Origin: a virus
IMG/VR virus record: IMGVR_UViG_3300032278_000014
Span: 1 to 49,507 of that record
DNA length: 49,507 nt
Strand: one strand, 5' to 3'
Positions 16,441 to 24,414 of the stretch are shown here, in pieces; the stretch's first letter is position 1, and every line of letters starts with the position of its first letter. The position numbers and the translations under genes were made by a program. The notes below the pieces were generated by a model that was given only the letters and a program-made list of their open reading frames with translations, was not told the DNA's origin and searched no databases.

Positions 16441-16847
16441 TGACAGACTCCATTACGGATACCGCGCCAACGGCGACGAAAATCCAACCAAACCGAAGCA
16501 AAAGTTTCGCTCTCGGTTCGACCCGCTTTGTGACCGTCACCGAGGACACGCCGACTTTGCATTGCGTCCTCTGCGGCGATTACGTTGAAACCGAGGTCTA
16601 CCAAAACAGGATGCAACTAACCTGCAAATCAGGCCATAACCGTCTGGCTTCCTACGACGTGGTGAATTGTTCCACGAAGGAATTGCTGGATGACGAAACA
16701 TGGGAAACCGTCCAACGGGTTAACGAAATCAACGGCCACCCCACCCGCGTTATCGCCATCGGCGACAAACTTCACTGGGCGACAGTGCAATGGCGCGCCG
16801 ACGGTGGCGGCAACTGGACAGCAGGCGACGAATACAGTTGGGAATAA
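16440..16847 (+). CDS. Hypothetical protein with Cys pairs
   Basis: A 135-aa protein with HCVLCGDYVETEV and LTCKSGHNRLAS (about residues 41-67), a possible zinc-binding site. The ATG at 16440 is preceded by AGGAGATTT and overlaps the stop of the previous gene. No family is recognised. The gene ends before a bidirectional hairpin shared with the terminase gene. Confidence 0.6.
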   Translation: MTDSITDTAPTATKIQPNRSKSFALGSTRFVTVTEDTPTLHCVLCGDYVETEVYQNRMQLTCKSGHNRLASYDVVNCSTKELLDDETWETVQRVNEINGHPTRVIAIGDKLHWATVQWRADGGGNWTAGDEYSWE

Positions 16848-16863
16848 CCGACCAAAACCACTA

Positions 16864-16901
16864 ATAACAGCCGCCGCATCGCAAGGTGCGGCGTTTGTTA
16901 T
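16864..16901. terminator. Bidirectional terminator between convergent genes
   Basis: GCCGCA and TGCGGC form the core, and outer ATAACA/TGTTAT arms extend it. T-rich sequence lies on one side and A-rich on the other. It separates the plus-strand unit ending at 16847 from the terminase gene ending at 16906. Confidence 0.7.
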
Positions 16902-16905
16902 GTGT

Positions 16906-18264
16906 TCACAGCCGCCACTGCGAAGGGGCTGTCATGGACACTGGGGCAACCGCTGGGGTTGCTGTTGCACCCAACATCAGTTCTGTTATCCCCCAAACCA
17001 TCGCATCTAAACGATCTGGCGATATTGAGTGATCTGGAACCCACCCACAAAGCTGGTCCTCCATATCGGCGTGAAAGCCTAGATGATGGACTCTGCCCTG
17101 TTCATATAAAGCTGCAACGGGTTCCGCTCTGGTGCGTTTCCCCCGGGATGCGTGAACCATTTTGATCGGTACGTCGGGGTCTACTGTGCGCAGGGTGTGC
17201 GCCACCATGTCGCCGCCTTGGTTGGATTCTGCAACGATTCGATCAGCTTTGAAGGAATGGAATGCTGCGATTGCTGCCCTACCCCAATCGTTGGGGGTTC
17301 CATGCAGCGAATCGTCTTGCAACACATAACTGTGTCCGTTCTCACCTAAACCGCACACCACGATGCCTGTTTCAGCGTTCATTGATTTCGACCCCGCAGC
17401 AGGATCAATAGCGACAACAATCCTGACTAGTTCTGGGAGTTCGGTCACTCTGTGCTGTTCCAACATTTCTCGGTTCCACAAAGCTCCTTCTACGTCGTCC
17501 AGTATTTCGGCATACAACTCTTGTTGCCCTAATCGAGTGCCTTCGTAGCGGGTAAGTATTTCCTCCACAAACGATGGTGCGAGGTTTGCTTTGTTCTCAA
17601 ATGTGGATCCTCTGGTGAGGCGCACACTGCCATCAGTGATTGCCACAAGGTCCTTAATCAGAGGCGTCGGTTTAGGTGTCGTCGTAACTATGACCCGGGG
17701 GAACTGGCCGATACGTAAGCCGAACATCAGCATGTCCCACGCTTCTGGATAGCGCCACGCTGCAAGCTCATCAGCCCATGCCAAATCATGGTTCGGTCCG
17801 CGCAAGCGATCTGGTTCGTCTGCTGTGAACGTCGTAGCGACGGCCCCAGTGTGGAATGTGATGCGCCGTTTTGACGGTTCATAGCGGGGGCGGTCATCGT
17901 TGGGAAAGATGCCCATCAACCCTGATTCGCCCTCCACCATTGTGTCTCGCACATCCGCCGCAGTTCGACCGACTAACGCAATATGTTCTGTGCGTCTCGC
18001 TTCCACCAAAAGCCTGATTGTTTCTGCTCCCGTTCTGGTCTTACCGAAACCACGGCCCGCGAGAATCAGCCAAATACGCCAAGCTCCTTCTGGCATCACC
18101 TGACTTGGCCTACGCCATGCTGACCATGTATGCATCAGAGCTTGCTGTTCTTCCAGGCGCAACGACTCAATAACCAATTCCCGGTCAGCTAATGGCAGAC
18201 TTCTGAGTTCATCAATCAGCGAACCAGCAGGGTCGCTATCCAGGATCATCGCTGTTTGTCCCAT
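16906..18264 (-). CDS. terL: Terminase large subunit
   Basis: A 452-aa DNA-packaging motor and nuclease. The Walker A motif is LAGRGFGKTRTGAE (Lys 75), Walker B is LAWADELA (about 160-167) and VTTTPKPTP is a coupling motif. The nuclease domain begins at AIDPAAG (about 287), continues with VAESNQGG and ends at DRLDAMVW. This arrangement matches the Terminase_6 / gene-transfer-agent type, often linked to headful packaging, in keeping with a terminally redundant genome. It overlaps the small subunit gene by 29 bases. An internal ATG at 18249 is an alternative start. Confidence 0.92.
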   Translation of the reverse strand: MGQTAMILDSDPAGSLIDELRSLPLADRELVIESLRLEEQQALMHTWSAWRRPSQVMPEGAWRIWLILAGRGFGKTRTGAETIRLLVEARRTEHIALVGRTAADVRDTMVEGESGLMGIFPNDDRPRYEPSKRRITFHTGAVATTFTADEPDRLRGPNHDLAWADELAAWRYPEAWDMLMFGLRIGQFPRVIVTTTPKPTPLIKDLVAITDGSVRLTRGSTFENKANLAPSFVEEILTRYEGTRLGQQELYAEILDDVEGALWNREMLEQHRVTELPELVRIVVAIDPAAGSKSMNAETGIVVCGLGENGHSYVLQDDSLHGTPNDWGRAAIAAFHSFKADRIVAESNQGGDMVAHTLRTVDPDVPIKMVHASRGKRTRAEPVAALYEQGRVHHLGFHADMEDQLCGWVPDHSISPDRLDAMVWGITELMLGATATPAVAPVSMTAPSQWRL

Positions 18265-18745
18265 TCAAATCAGAAACCGCTGCATCAGCTAACGTCCCTG
18301 CTCGCACCATATCCAGGCGTTCACGCAACAATTGACCGATATCGGTGTAGAGAACAGACCCCTCGACATTCGCCAACTCCACCTGTCGAGGAGCATCCAA
18401 ACCTAACAAAGCTGCTTTGCGATGCAATACCTTCACCGCGGTGTTCACCACTCCCAAAACTTCGTCCGTGTCAATTTCATCTCCACCTTGCACTGCTTGC
18501 AGTCGCGCCATAACTGACCGCCACAAATGTTCAACTCGTTCTTCCTCCAATGCCCGCGCTTCTTCAACCGGCGCTGTACCCCACCATTTCAGCGCAGCCC
18601 GGTATGCGTCATGTGCCCCCGAACGCGACGCATAGCCAACACGAGTCGCAATATCGTCGAAGCTGAGACCGACAGTGCGCAAACGCACTACTTCTCGGTA
18701 TTTAGCTGCGGTGTCTGGCGATGGGACGGTTGGGCGTGGAGACAT
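18236..18745 (-). CDS. terS: Terminase small subunit-like DNA-binding protein
   Basis: A 169-aa protein started at the ATG at 18745; the frame can extend upstream but would run through the methyltransferase gene. Residues about 12-45 form a helix-turn-helix (YREVVRLRTVGLSFDDIATR). The remainder is helical with KALLGLDAPRQVELANVEG. The HTH, the size and the position before terL fit the subunit that recognises the packaging site. It lies 11 bases after the DPPY methyltransferase stop. Confidence 0.75.
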   Translation of the reverse strand: MSPRPTVPSPDTAAKYREVVRLRTVGLSFDDIATRVGYASRSGAHDAYRAALKWWGTAPVEEARALEEERVEHLWRSVMARLQAVQGGDEIDTDEVLGVVNTAVKVLHRKAALLGLDAPRQVELANVEGSVLYTDIGQLLRERLDMVRAGTLADAAVSDLNGTNSDDPG

Positions 18746-18756
18746 GTGTTCGGAGC

Positions 18757-19344
18757 TTAGTGTTCGGAGGTTATGTTTTGCAGTTTTAGCTGCTCTGGTT
18801 CTTCTTGACAAGATTGAATCCATGAGTTCCATGCTTCGGTGACTGCTCCTGTCCCGGGGAACATGTCGTGCAGGGTGTCTGTTGTTTCTGCTCCTACGCA
18901 GGTGAATAGCCATTGGCTTACTGAATTGGGTTTGGCTCCTGCTAATCCTTTGCGCATGGCCATTCGTTCCATCATCCAGTCTCGGATGCTTGACTGTCCG
19001 TTTTGTGCGTCTGCTCGTTCTCTGGGTGGTCGAGCCGGTTTGACGAGTACCGGTTCCCATGCGTATTGCAGTCGGGTTCCCGGTTTCCAGCTTGCCCACT
19101 GTTTGACCCATGCAACGATTCTGTAGTCGTTATCTTCCAGCCCAGCGTTTCGTGCGCAGTCGATGATGTGTCCTAAAGCTGGGGAGCTTGTGTGGAGAAT
19201 GAATCCGTCATAGCTGACTAGCTGATTCAGCAACTCTGCGTGGTCTACTTCTCCACCGAAATCGGGGTGGTCTTTGTATAGGTGTGCCTGCCCGGGATAG
19301 GGCGGGTCGGCGTATGCGATTCGAGCGGACGGTAGGAGTTGCAC
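18757..19344 (-). CDS. DNA methyltransferase-like protein (DPPY type)
   Basis: A 195-aa protein. The catalytic motif DPPYPG is at about residues 13-18, and the SAM-binding motif DMFPGTGAVTEAW is near the C-terminus. This catalytic-then-SAM order is that of beta-class amino-methyltransferases, and DPPY favours N6-adenine. It is short and lacks an obvious target-recognition domain, so partners may give specificity. The GTG start follows GGGAGGTG and lies directly after the stop of the Mom-like gene upstream. Confidence 0.7.
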   Translation of the reverse strand: MQLLPSARIAYADPPYPGQAHLYKDHPDFGGEVDHAELLNQLVSYDGFILHTSSPALGHIIDCARNAGLEDNDYRIVAWVKQWASWKPGTRLQYAWEPVLVKPARPPRERADAQNGQSSIRDWMMERMAMRKGLAGAKPNSVSQWLFTCVGAETTDTLHDMFPGTGAVTEAWNSWIQSCQEEPEQLKLQNITSEH

Positions 19345-19965
19345 CTACACCTCCCGACCGGAAGTCGGGTGGATCACTGTCGATCCCTCATCCGCAGGTG
19401 ATGGATATGCTATCCCATTGCGTCTAATAACACGGGCCATTTGCTTATCTAAACCCTTTAGGTATCGGTGTTTGCCAGGTTGCAGGCGCGTCGGTGCGGT
19501 TGGTCGCGCCGGGTGATTCCATGCGCCTCGAGTGTGCCGCCATCTGCCACCTATCCTGTATTCCGTAACTACTGCAGAAGTTCCCGTGTACGTCCAGTTG
19601 CCAGCTTGATAGATGCCTCCGTGGTGGCCTTGCGCTGGATCAGCAAACGAAACAACTGCACGCAAATTCGGACTGGTTTCCTTCAGTATCTTCAGAGCTT
19701 TCGCCACTATCTGTGTCACGGGGGATTCATGTGCCCGTAATGCGACACGCACCAGTTCGCAAAGCTCTGTCTGGTCTAAACCCAGCATTGTTCCTAAATG
19801 TGGGCTGGCTCCTCGACCGAATAGCACTGCGCCAATGAATCGTTCATCTTCCCAGACGCCACATTTGATCAGCTTCCCAGTTGGCATGATTTGTGAATAA
19901 TGCCATTTGGATACTGCGTGGCTAGCTGCCTCCGTAGCGCAGCCTGCAACTACTAAATCAGTCAT
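19345..19965 (-). CDS. Mom-like DNA modification protein, copy 1
   Basis: A 206-aa GNAT-fold protein of the Mom family. Mu Mom converts adenine to a carbamoylmethyl form that blocks restriction enzymes. Key stretches are SHAVSKWHYSQIMPTGKLI, GAVLFGRGASPHLG, ELCELVRVALRA and VVSFADPAQGHHGGIYQAGN. The order and sequence match Mom-type proteins annotated in actinophages. It overlaps copy 2 by eight bases and is followed by a DPPY methyltransferase, so the two may act on the same DNA. Confidence 0.7.
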   Translation of the reverse strand: MTDLVVAGCATEAASHAVSKWHYSQIMPTGKLIKCGVWEDERFIGAVLFGRGASPHLGTMLGLDQTELCELVRVALRAHESPVTQIVAKALKILKETSPNLRAVVSFADPAQGHHGGIYQAGNWTYTGTSAVVTEYRIGGRWRHTRGAWNHPARPTAPTRLQPGKHRYLKGLDKQMARVIRRNGIAYPSPADEGSTVIHPTSGREV

Positions 19966-20602
19966 CGAAAGACCACACCCCGAGTTCTTCCTCGACCTTC
20001 CCGGGATACGGCTTTGCGTCTTTCATAACTCGCCGCCGCATTTGTTTATCCAGGGGCATCAGATATTTGTGCTTTGCTTCTTGCATTATCCGGTACGCCG
20101 TCGGGTCGACATACTTGCGGAGGTATTCAATTTTTGCGGTTCCGTATTTGGAAACCACGGTGCGTTGATGAACTCGTTTGCCATGAAGAACGACTGTTTG
20201 GGCGAATGTTTCTCCCACATACACCCAGTTCATGGCTTGGTATATCCCACCGTGATGTTTTTCTTTGGTGTCTGCGTATGACAGAACCAGTCGGAGACCG
20301 GGATTCTCGCAACGAATCTGGCGAAGTGACATGGAAACTGCCTGCGATGTGGGGAACTGGTGACGGGGTTTCAACGCCACCCTGACCAGTTCACAAACCT
20401 CAACTTGGTCTAATCCGTACCGTTCCCCAAGCCGAGGATTGGCTCCTCTGCCATAGATGACTGACCCCGCGAAACCATTGTCATCCCAAACGCCGTAACC
20501 AATAATTTTGCCCGCAGGCATCGCCTTCGAGTAATGCCATTTCATAACAGCGTGCGTGGCAGCTTCCCGAGAACACGCTGCGAGAAGCACCTTCCCGGTC
20601 AC
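19958..20602 (-). CDS. Mom-like DNA modification protein, copy 2
   Basis: A 214-aa paralogue of the preceding Mom-like protein. It has THAVMKWHYSKAMPAGKI, GSVIYGRGANPRLGERYG, EVCELVRVALKPRHQFP and LSYADTKEKHHGGIYQAMN. The core motifs align fully with copy 1, but the flanks differ, which indicates an old duplication rather than a recent one. The GTG start lies two bases after the ParB-like gene stop. One copy may have changed substrate or target. Confidence 0.7.
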   Translation of the reverse strand: MTGKVLLAACSREAATHAVMKWHYSKAMPAGKIIGYGVWDDNGFAGSVIYGRGANPRLGERYGLDQVEVCELVRVALKPRHQFPTSQAVSMSLRQIRCENPGLRLVLSYADTKEKHHGGIYQAMNWVYVGETFAQTVVLHGKRVHQRTVVSKYGTAKIEYLRKYVDPTAYRIMQEAKHKYLMPLDKQMRRRVMKDAKPYPGKVEEELGVWSFDD

Positions 20603-20604
20603 AC

Positions 20605-21120
20605 CTAGACCGGCTCAATAGTATTGCTGGGGCCTACTCGCCACTCGAAACCGCAATCTGGGCAAGTGGTGGGGTTTCGCTGATCTAAACGTGGTTGTTC
20701 GCCCTCCTCGGGAAAGAACTCCACGTCTACAGCCTCAAGCAGTTCAGCTATATCGGCGTCGGTGTAACCGGTTCCTAGCAGGCTGCTTTCTTCCACCACG
20801 CTAGAGAGCAACTCAACTAATAGTTCCTCGTCATATGTGGCAAGCTCGGCTGTCTTGTTATCGGCGAGCAGTATGCGGTGTGCAGTGGGATCATCTACAT
20901 CCACCCAATAGACCGGCACCTCCTCCAAACCAACTTTCTGGGCTGCTAAGAGCCGGTGGTTGCCTGCTAGCACATACCTCGTCGAGCGCTGAGCGACAAC
21001 AGTCCCCCACCAGCCATTGGCTTTGATACTGGTGGCAATTTCATCCACGTCCCCAATTCGGGGGTTCTGCGGATGGCGCTCCAACTTGTCAATTGGCACC
21101 ATTTCAACTTCAGTTTCCAT
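20605..21120 (-). CDS. ParB-like (ParB/Srx fold) protein
   Basis: A 171-aa protein. The ParB N-terminal pattern is clear: MVPIDKLERHPQNPRIGD, then IATSIKANGWWGTVVAQRST, then YVLAGNHRLLAAQKVGLEEV. A helical region and a CPDC pair near the C-terminus follow. There is no ParA in the genome and no long DNA-binding centre, so this is more likely the short phage type often found beside methylases than a plasmid partition ParB. The ATG follows AAAGGT. The repeat array lies immediately upstream. Confidence 0.75.
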   Translation of the reverse strand: METEVEMVPIDKLERHPQNPRIGDVDEIATSIKANGWWGTVVAQRSTRYVLAGNHRLLAAQKVGLEEVPVYWVDVDDPTAHRILLADNKTAELATYDEELLVELLSSVVEESSLLGTGYTDADIAELLEAVDVEFFPEEGEQPRLDQRNPTTCPDCGFEWRVGPSNTIEPV

Positions 21121-21153
21121 GTTTCGTACCTTTCATGCGGAATATCCTCGGTC

Positions 21154-21868
21154 TTTGTATCCAAGGGGCTGTTTTGTATCCAAAACCGTGTATTCCCCCG
21201 AAAAGCCGCCTGTTTTGCTTCCAAGACACTGGTTTGTATCCAAAACCGTGTTTTGTATCCAATTCTCGTAGTGACTAGCTGAATCTTCGAGGTTCAGGTA
21301 GTGACTAGCTGGATTCACGAGGTTTTGTATACAAAGCCCGATTTTGGAAGCAACAACCGGTGTGACTAGCTGTTTCTTCGAGGTTTTCGTAGTGGCTAGC
21401 TGTTTCTTCGAGGTTTTGCTAGCAATCCCCGGGTGACTAACAAAAGACAGCAAAACACAGCTATCAACACGGTGACAACGGCGATTTTGAGCCAAAACAG
21501 CATCAAAACGCCTGCAAACACCGTGACACACCGAGTCTCTTCGAGTCTCTTCGAGTAACTCGCTGATTTCGGTAGTGACTAGCTGTGACTCCGAGTTCTC
21601 ACGCTGACACAGGAGTACTCCAAGGTTTTTCGGTGAAAACAGCGACAAACACCGTGACACAGGTGTGCTCACGCATACTCGCGGGTTTCCCCGAGATTTC
21701 ACGCCGCAACACCGTGACACACTGAGAGACACGGAGACACAGGTGTCCTCACCGGTTTTTCGGGCGAGACAGCGAGACACATGCATTCTCACGCAATCAC
21801 AGATGTGCTCACTGGTTTTTCGTCGAGTATCGGTGAGTATTGGTGTCGGTAGCGCCAAACACCGTGGC
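21154..21868. repeat. Diverged short-repeat array, probably non-coding
   Basis: At least three motif families occupy this gap. TTTGTATCCAA or close forms occur at 21154, 21173, 21214, 21233, 21252 and 21324. GTGACTAGCTG occurs at 21271, 21301, 21362, 21392 (one change) and 21575, with 30-base steps and GAGGTTTT following. ACACCGTGACAC occurs at 21518, 21649 and 21709, with a variant at 21859. GGTTTTTCG recurs at 21624, 21754 and 21814. The long minus-strand frame across it reads as repeats and is not a credible protein. The function could be an origin, a packaging site or protein-binding centre. Confidence 0.75.
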
Positions 21869-22183
21869 TCAGGCAATCTCACCGGAGGTATATCGGACTT
21901 CAAGTCGGCGGCGGCGTTCAGCAAGGCGTTCCCGTTCACTCATTCCACCCCAAACCCCATATGAAATTTTGTTGTCAAGCGCAAAGTCCAAACACGGTCC
22001 CACGGCTTCACATTGTTCACAGAGCGTCTTACCAATCGCCGGCATACCTCGATGGGGAAAGAACCACGCCAAAGGAGCGCTATGACACAACCCTTCATTC
22101 TCAACATGGAGAGGAAGCCGCGGGTAGGGCTTCCAGTCGTCAAACCGAGATGATTTAACTCGGCTGGGTGAACGAAATGACAT
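21869..22183 (-). CDS. WhiB-family iron-sulfur transcriptional regulator
   Basis: A 104-aa protein with the WhiB signature: Cys 33, then Cys 55, Cys 58 and Cys 64 (C-x2-C-x5-C), which bind a 4Fe-4S cluster, then GVWGG near residue 78 and a basic tail (ERERLAERRRRLEVR). WhiB proteins are confined to Actinobacteria and their phages and act on host sigma-factor complexes. Phage copies can shift host gene expression or exclude other phages. It is the last gene of the early leftward unit, before the repeat array. The start lacks a clear ribosome site, so it may be shorter at the N-terminus. Confidence 0.85.
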   Translation of the reverse strand: MSFRSPSRVKSSRFDDWKPYPRLPLHVENEGLCHSAPLAWFFPHRGMPAIGKTLCEQCEAVGPCLDFALDNKISYGVWGGMSERERLAERRRRLEVRYTSGEIA

Positions 22184-22287
22184 GGGGCACTAAGAATAGG
22201 TCTACATGCGGTCACGTTGGTGCCTTATCGCCTCTCGGGTGAAACAATCGGTGTCGTTGTCCACTAGTCGATGGGCGCGCATAGAAA

Positions 22288-22641
22288 TCACCATTTCTTC
22301 GATGCAGAGCTTGCAACGGCAGCCTGCTCTGAATTGGGTGAGTCCGTGGTAGGGCATCGCTGACTATTAGTAGCGGCTTTTGACGGTTTCCGGGTGAACG
22401 CTGACCACATTTCCTCTGGATATTCCTCCCTGAACCGAGCCATGTCCGCCTGAATCGTCACCTTATGCAACCCTGTAGCGGCTGCTAATTCGCGATAGGT
22501 CACCCCCAGCGAACGTAATGCTGCGAACAACTGGCGTCGTTGCACACCTAACGCCGCGATTTTGTCGCGACAAACACTGATCTCGTTTGTATGGCGAGTC
22601 GCTTCGTCAAGCAGCGCTGCCTTGGCTTCCTCATCTTCCAT
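22288..22641 (-). CDS. HTH protein
   Basis: A 117-aa protein. I start it at the ATG at 22641, since AGGTGGGTGAC precedes it and the longer frame would overlap the previous gene by 68 bases. Residues about 38-75 contain GVTYRELAAATGLHKVTIQA, a helix-turn-helix like those of sigma-like or MarR-like proteins. The remainder is basic or Ser-rich. It may be a DNA-binding regulator. The 104-base gap to WhiB holds a weak 30-aa frame at 22201-22294. Confidence 0.55.
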   Translation of the reverse strand: MEDEEAKAALLDEATRHTNEISVCRDKIAALGVQRRQLFAALRSLGVTYRELAAATGLHKVTIQADMARFREEYPEEMWSAFTRKPSKAATNSQRCPTTDSPNSEQAAVASSASKKW

Positions 22642-22642
22642 G

Positions 22643-22987
22643 TCACCCACCTGCCGCTCGGACATTCGCTGAAATGGTTCGTGCTGTTTCGATTCGAGTG
22701 CGTAACGCAATCAATGCCTGCTGAGTTGCCTTTTCCTGAGCTTCTGCAATTTTCCAGTTACGGAAATCATCGGCGGCACGCAGATGAGCGTGCGCCTCTT
22801 TTTGGGCAACCGTCCCGCTGGTTGTCTGCAATATTGCTCTGTGATATCTGCGTTTGTAATCAGCTTCAGCTTGAGCACGTTCAACCGTTAGCACGGCATA
22901 ACGCTCAACTTCGTCAGCCAACCGGTCGCCTAGTGCATCTAGCTGGTTTTCTATCTGGGCTTGGTTTAGCGGTTCAATCAGCGACAA
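22643..22987 (-). CDS. Coiled-coil hypothetical protein
   Basis: A 114-aa protein, almost entirely helical, with long heptad-like stretches (RYAVLTVERAQAEADYKRRY and EAQEKATQQALIALRTRIET). No active site is visible. It overlaps the RusA-like gene by 14 bases and stops two bases before the HTH gene start, so it is firmly part of the early leftward operon. Similar small coiled-coil proteins occur beside recombination genes in phages, but the role is not known. Confidence 0.55.
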   Translation of the reverse strand: MSLIEPLNQAQIENQLDALGDRLADEVERYAVLTVERAQAEADYKRRYHRAILQTTSGTVAQKEAHAHLRAADDFRNWKIAEAQEKATQQALIALRTRIETARTISANVRAAGG

Positions 22988-23351
22988 AGTCCACCTCCTC
23001 TATTTGTAGTCGGAGGCCATCCATGTCCCCAATTTCGGCCGGGTAGAACGTGAGCGCTCTGACAAACTGGGGATTGTCGTCGGGTAATACTCCAGCATCA
23101 ACAAGACCGTCAATCGCTGCTTTGACTGCCGGAAAACAAGCACCGACGTCTTGTCGCCATCTGCGGTCTTTAGCCAGTGGCGTCGCGTACACCTCGATTG
23201 CTGCCAATGCAGGTACATGCTGAATTTTTGCCATCCAACCGAACGCCTCCCGGGTATCTCGAGTTTTCGCTGCACGCTCCATGTGATGCCAACGCCGTTC
23301 AGCGTTACTTGTCCAAGGACGTTCGCCGTGAAGCTCCAGCAAATAGACCAT
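22974..23351 (-). CDS. RusA-like Holliday junction resolvase
   Basis: A 125-aa protein (from the ATG at 23351; a GTG at 23360 is an alternative). The RusA pattern is present: a basic N-terminal region and then RRWRQDVGACFPAVKAAIDG followed by DAGVLPDDNPQFVRAL, which contain the Asp residues that bind magnesium. It would cut branched DNA during recombination or before packaging. It is encoded with SSB, and a RecT-like protein lies across the divergent control region. Confidence 0.7.
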   Translation of the reverse strand: MVYLLELHGERPWTSNAERRWHHMERAAKTRDTREAFGWMAKIQHVPALAAIEVYATPLAKDRRWRQDVGACFPAVKAAIDGLVDAGVLPDDNPQFVRALTFYPAEIGDMDGLRLQIEEVDFVAD

Positions 23352-23372
23352 AGGGGTCACCCTATCCTTCGA

Positions 23373-23606
23373 CTATTCATCGAGATGGGACCACCCTGTG
23401 ATTGCTGCATCGTCCATGACAGTTTTCGGAATGAAAATCACCGGTTCCTCCACTTCTGATACCCCGTCAGGGCTAAGGATGCTGGCGAACACAATGGCTG
23501 TTGGTTCCCCCCGGAGCTTGCCGAAACCCATCTCGTACTCCACAACCTTGCCCTTGTATGTGACCGCCCACCCCAACGTAGGTGAGCCTGGTGGTAGTTC
23601 AATCAA
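23373..23606 (-). CDS. Small hypothetical protein
   Basis: A 77-aa protein of unknown family, probably a small beta-sheet fold (TLGWAVTYKGKVVEYEMGFG). It starts in the stop of the SSB gene (ATGA) and ends 21 bases before the resolvase start. It has no membrane segment. Confidence 0.5.
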   Translation of the reverse strand: MIELPPGSPTLGWAVTYKGKVVEYEMGFGKLRGEPTAIVFASILSPDGVSEVEEPVIFIPKTVMDDAAITGWSHLDE

Positions 23607-24025
23607 AATGGCTCTGTCGCGGGTGTCTCACGTTTCGGCATTTTGGGTGCAGAGCGACCCTCTTTGGTTTGTTTAGTTGCAACTTGTTTAGTTGCAACCG
23701 ACGTTGCCCATTTCAGCGAATGTCCGCAATCCTCGACAGTGACCTCGACCTTCGACCGTTTCTTGCCGTCGTCATCTTCCCACTTGTCCTGCTTTAATTT
23801 GCCATGAATGATGACTCGCTCACCCCCACGGAACGACTCAGCTATGTGTTCAGCTAAATCACGCCAAGCGACGCAATCAAAATAATGGGCTTTTTCTTCG
23901 CCGCTTTCAGTCTTTTGGTTGTCTGCGATAGAGAACTTCGTCAGAGCTAGACCCGAACCCAAAAAGTGCAATTCGGGATCTCTCACTATGTTTCCACACA
24001 ACGTCAGTGTGTTGTCATAAGCCAT
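23603..24025 (-). CDS. ssb: Single-stranded DNA-binding protein
   Basis: A 140-aa SSB with an OB fold at about residues 1-105: LTLCGNIVRDPELHFLGSG, then HYFDCVAWRDLAEHIAES and RVIIHGKLKQDKWEDDDGKK. The basic, Lys-rich tail ends TEPF and lacks the usual acidic DDDIPF end, so recruitment of host partners may differ. The ATG follows AAGGAG. It coats single strands during replication and recombination. Confidence 0.88.
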   Translation of the reverse strand: MAYDNTLTLCGNIVRDPELHFLGSGLALTKFSIADNQKTESGEEKAHYFDCVAWRDLAEHIAESFRGGERVIIHGKLKQDKWEDDDGKKRSKVEVTVEDCGHSLKWATSVATKQVATKQTKEGRSAPKMPKRETPATEPF

Positions 24026-24048
24026 ATTGGCTCCTTTCGGTTTCTGGG

Positions 24049-24414
24049 CTATAAGCCTCGAGGGCTGATAGCACCAAGATGTTGACGTAAATAGGTTCGC
24101 CCGATACCGGTGTCACGTATCTGCCACCCCAACGACTGTTTCACCAGCACTAGCTGGCCGTCACTAATCATGCGACGCAACGCCTTCTCTTTCCCGGAAT
24201 AGGTCATTGGCTCCAAGCGAAAAAAATGGGGATTCGCTATGAAACCGCTACCGCACGTCGGGCATCGTTTATGGCTCACCACACTTGGCCCCACGAAGTT
24301 ATACCTCATGTGTTCGACCAAATCGGGCCATGACCTTTTTGTGCTCCACGACGACGCGCCACCTGTAACAGCTAACCCCGAGAGAATTTGCAGTCGCCTA
24401 TCTGATCTCCTCAT
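24049..24414 (-). CDS. Hypothetical protein with a CPTC pair
   Basis: A 121-aa protein started at the ATG at 24414, which overlaps the previous stop (ATGA). It contains SHKRCPTCGSGFIANPHFF (one visible Cys pair) and a basic C-terminal half. No family is recognised. The early leftward position suggests a role in replication or host takeover. Confidence 0.55.
   Translation of the reverse strand: MRRSDRRLQILSGLAVTGGASSWSTKRSWPDLVEHMRYNFVGPSVVSHKRCPTCGSGFIANPHFFRLEPMTYSGKEKALRRMISDGQLVLVKQSLGWQIRDTGIGRTYLRQHLGAISPRGL

Noticed and set aside
21154-21868. CRISPR array
   Set aside because: The repeats are short, diverged and of several families, with irregular spacing and no unique equal-length spacers.
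20605-21868. Plasmid-type partition system (phage-plasmid)
   Set aside because: The ParB-like protein is short, no ParA ATPase is encoded, and it is joined to modification genes. A partition role remains possible but unsupported.
21133-21939. 268-aa minus-strand frame across the repeat array
   Set aside because: The translation only mirrors the DNA repeats (for example repeated KTSKKQL and VSRC), it overlaps WhiB, and it has no ribosome site.
22201-22294. 30-aa minus-strand frame between the HTH gene and WhiB
   Set aside because: It overlaps the HTH gene stop but is very short and lacks a ribosome site; too weak to call.
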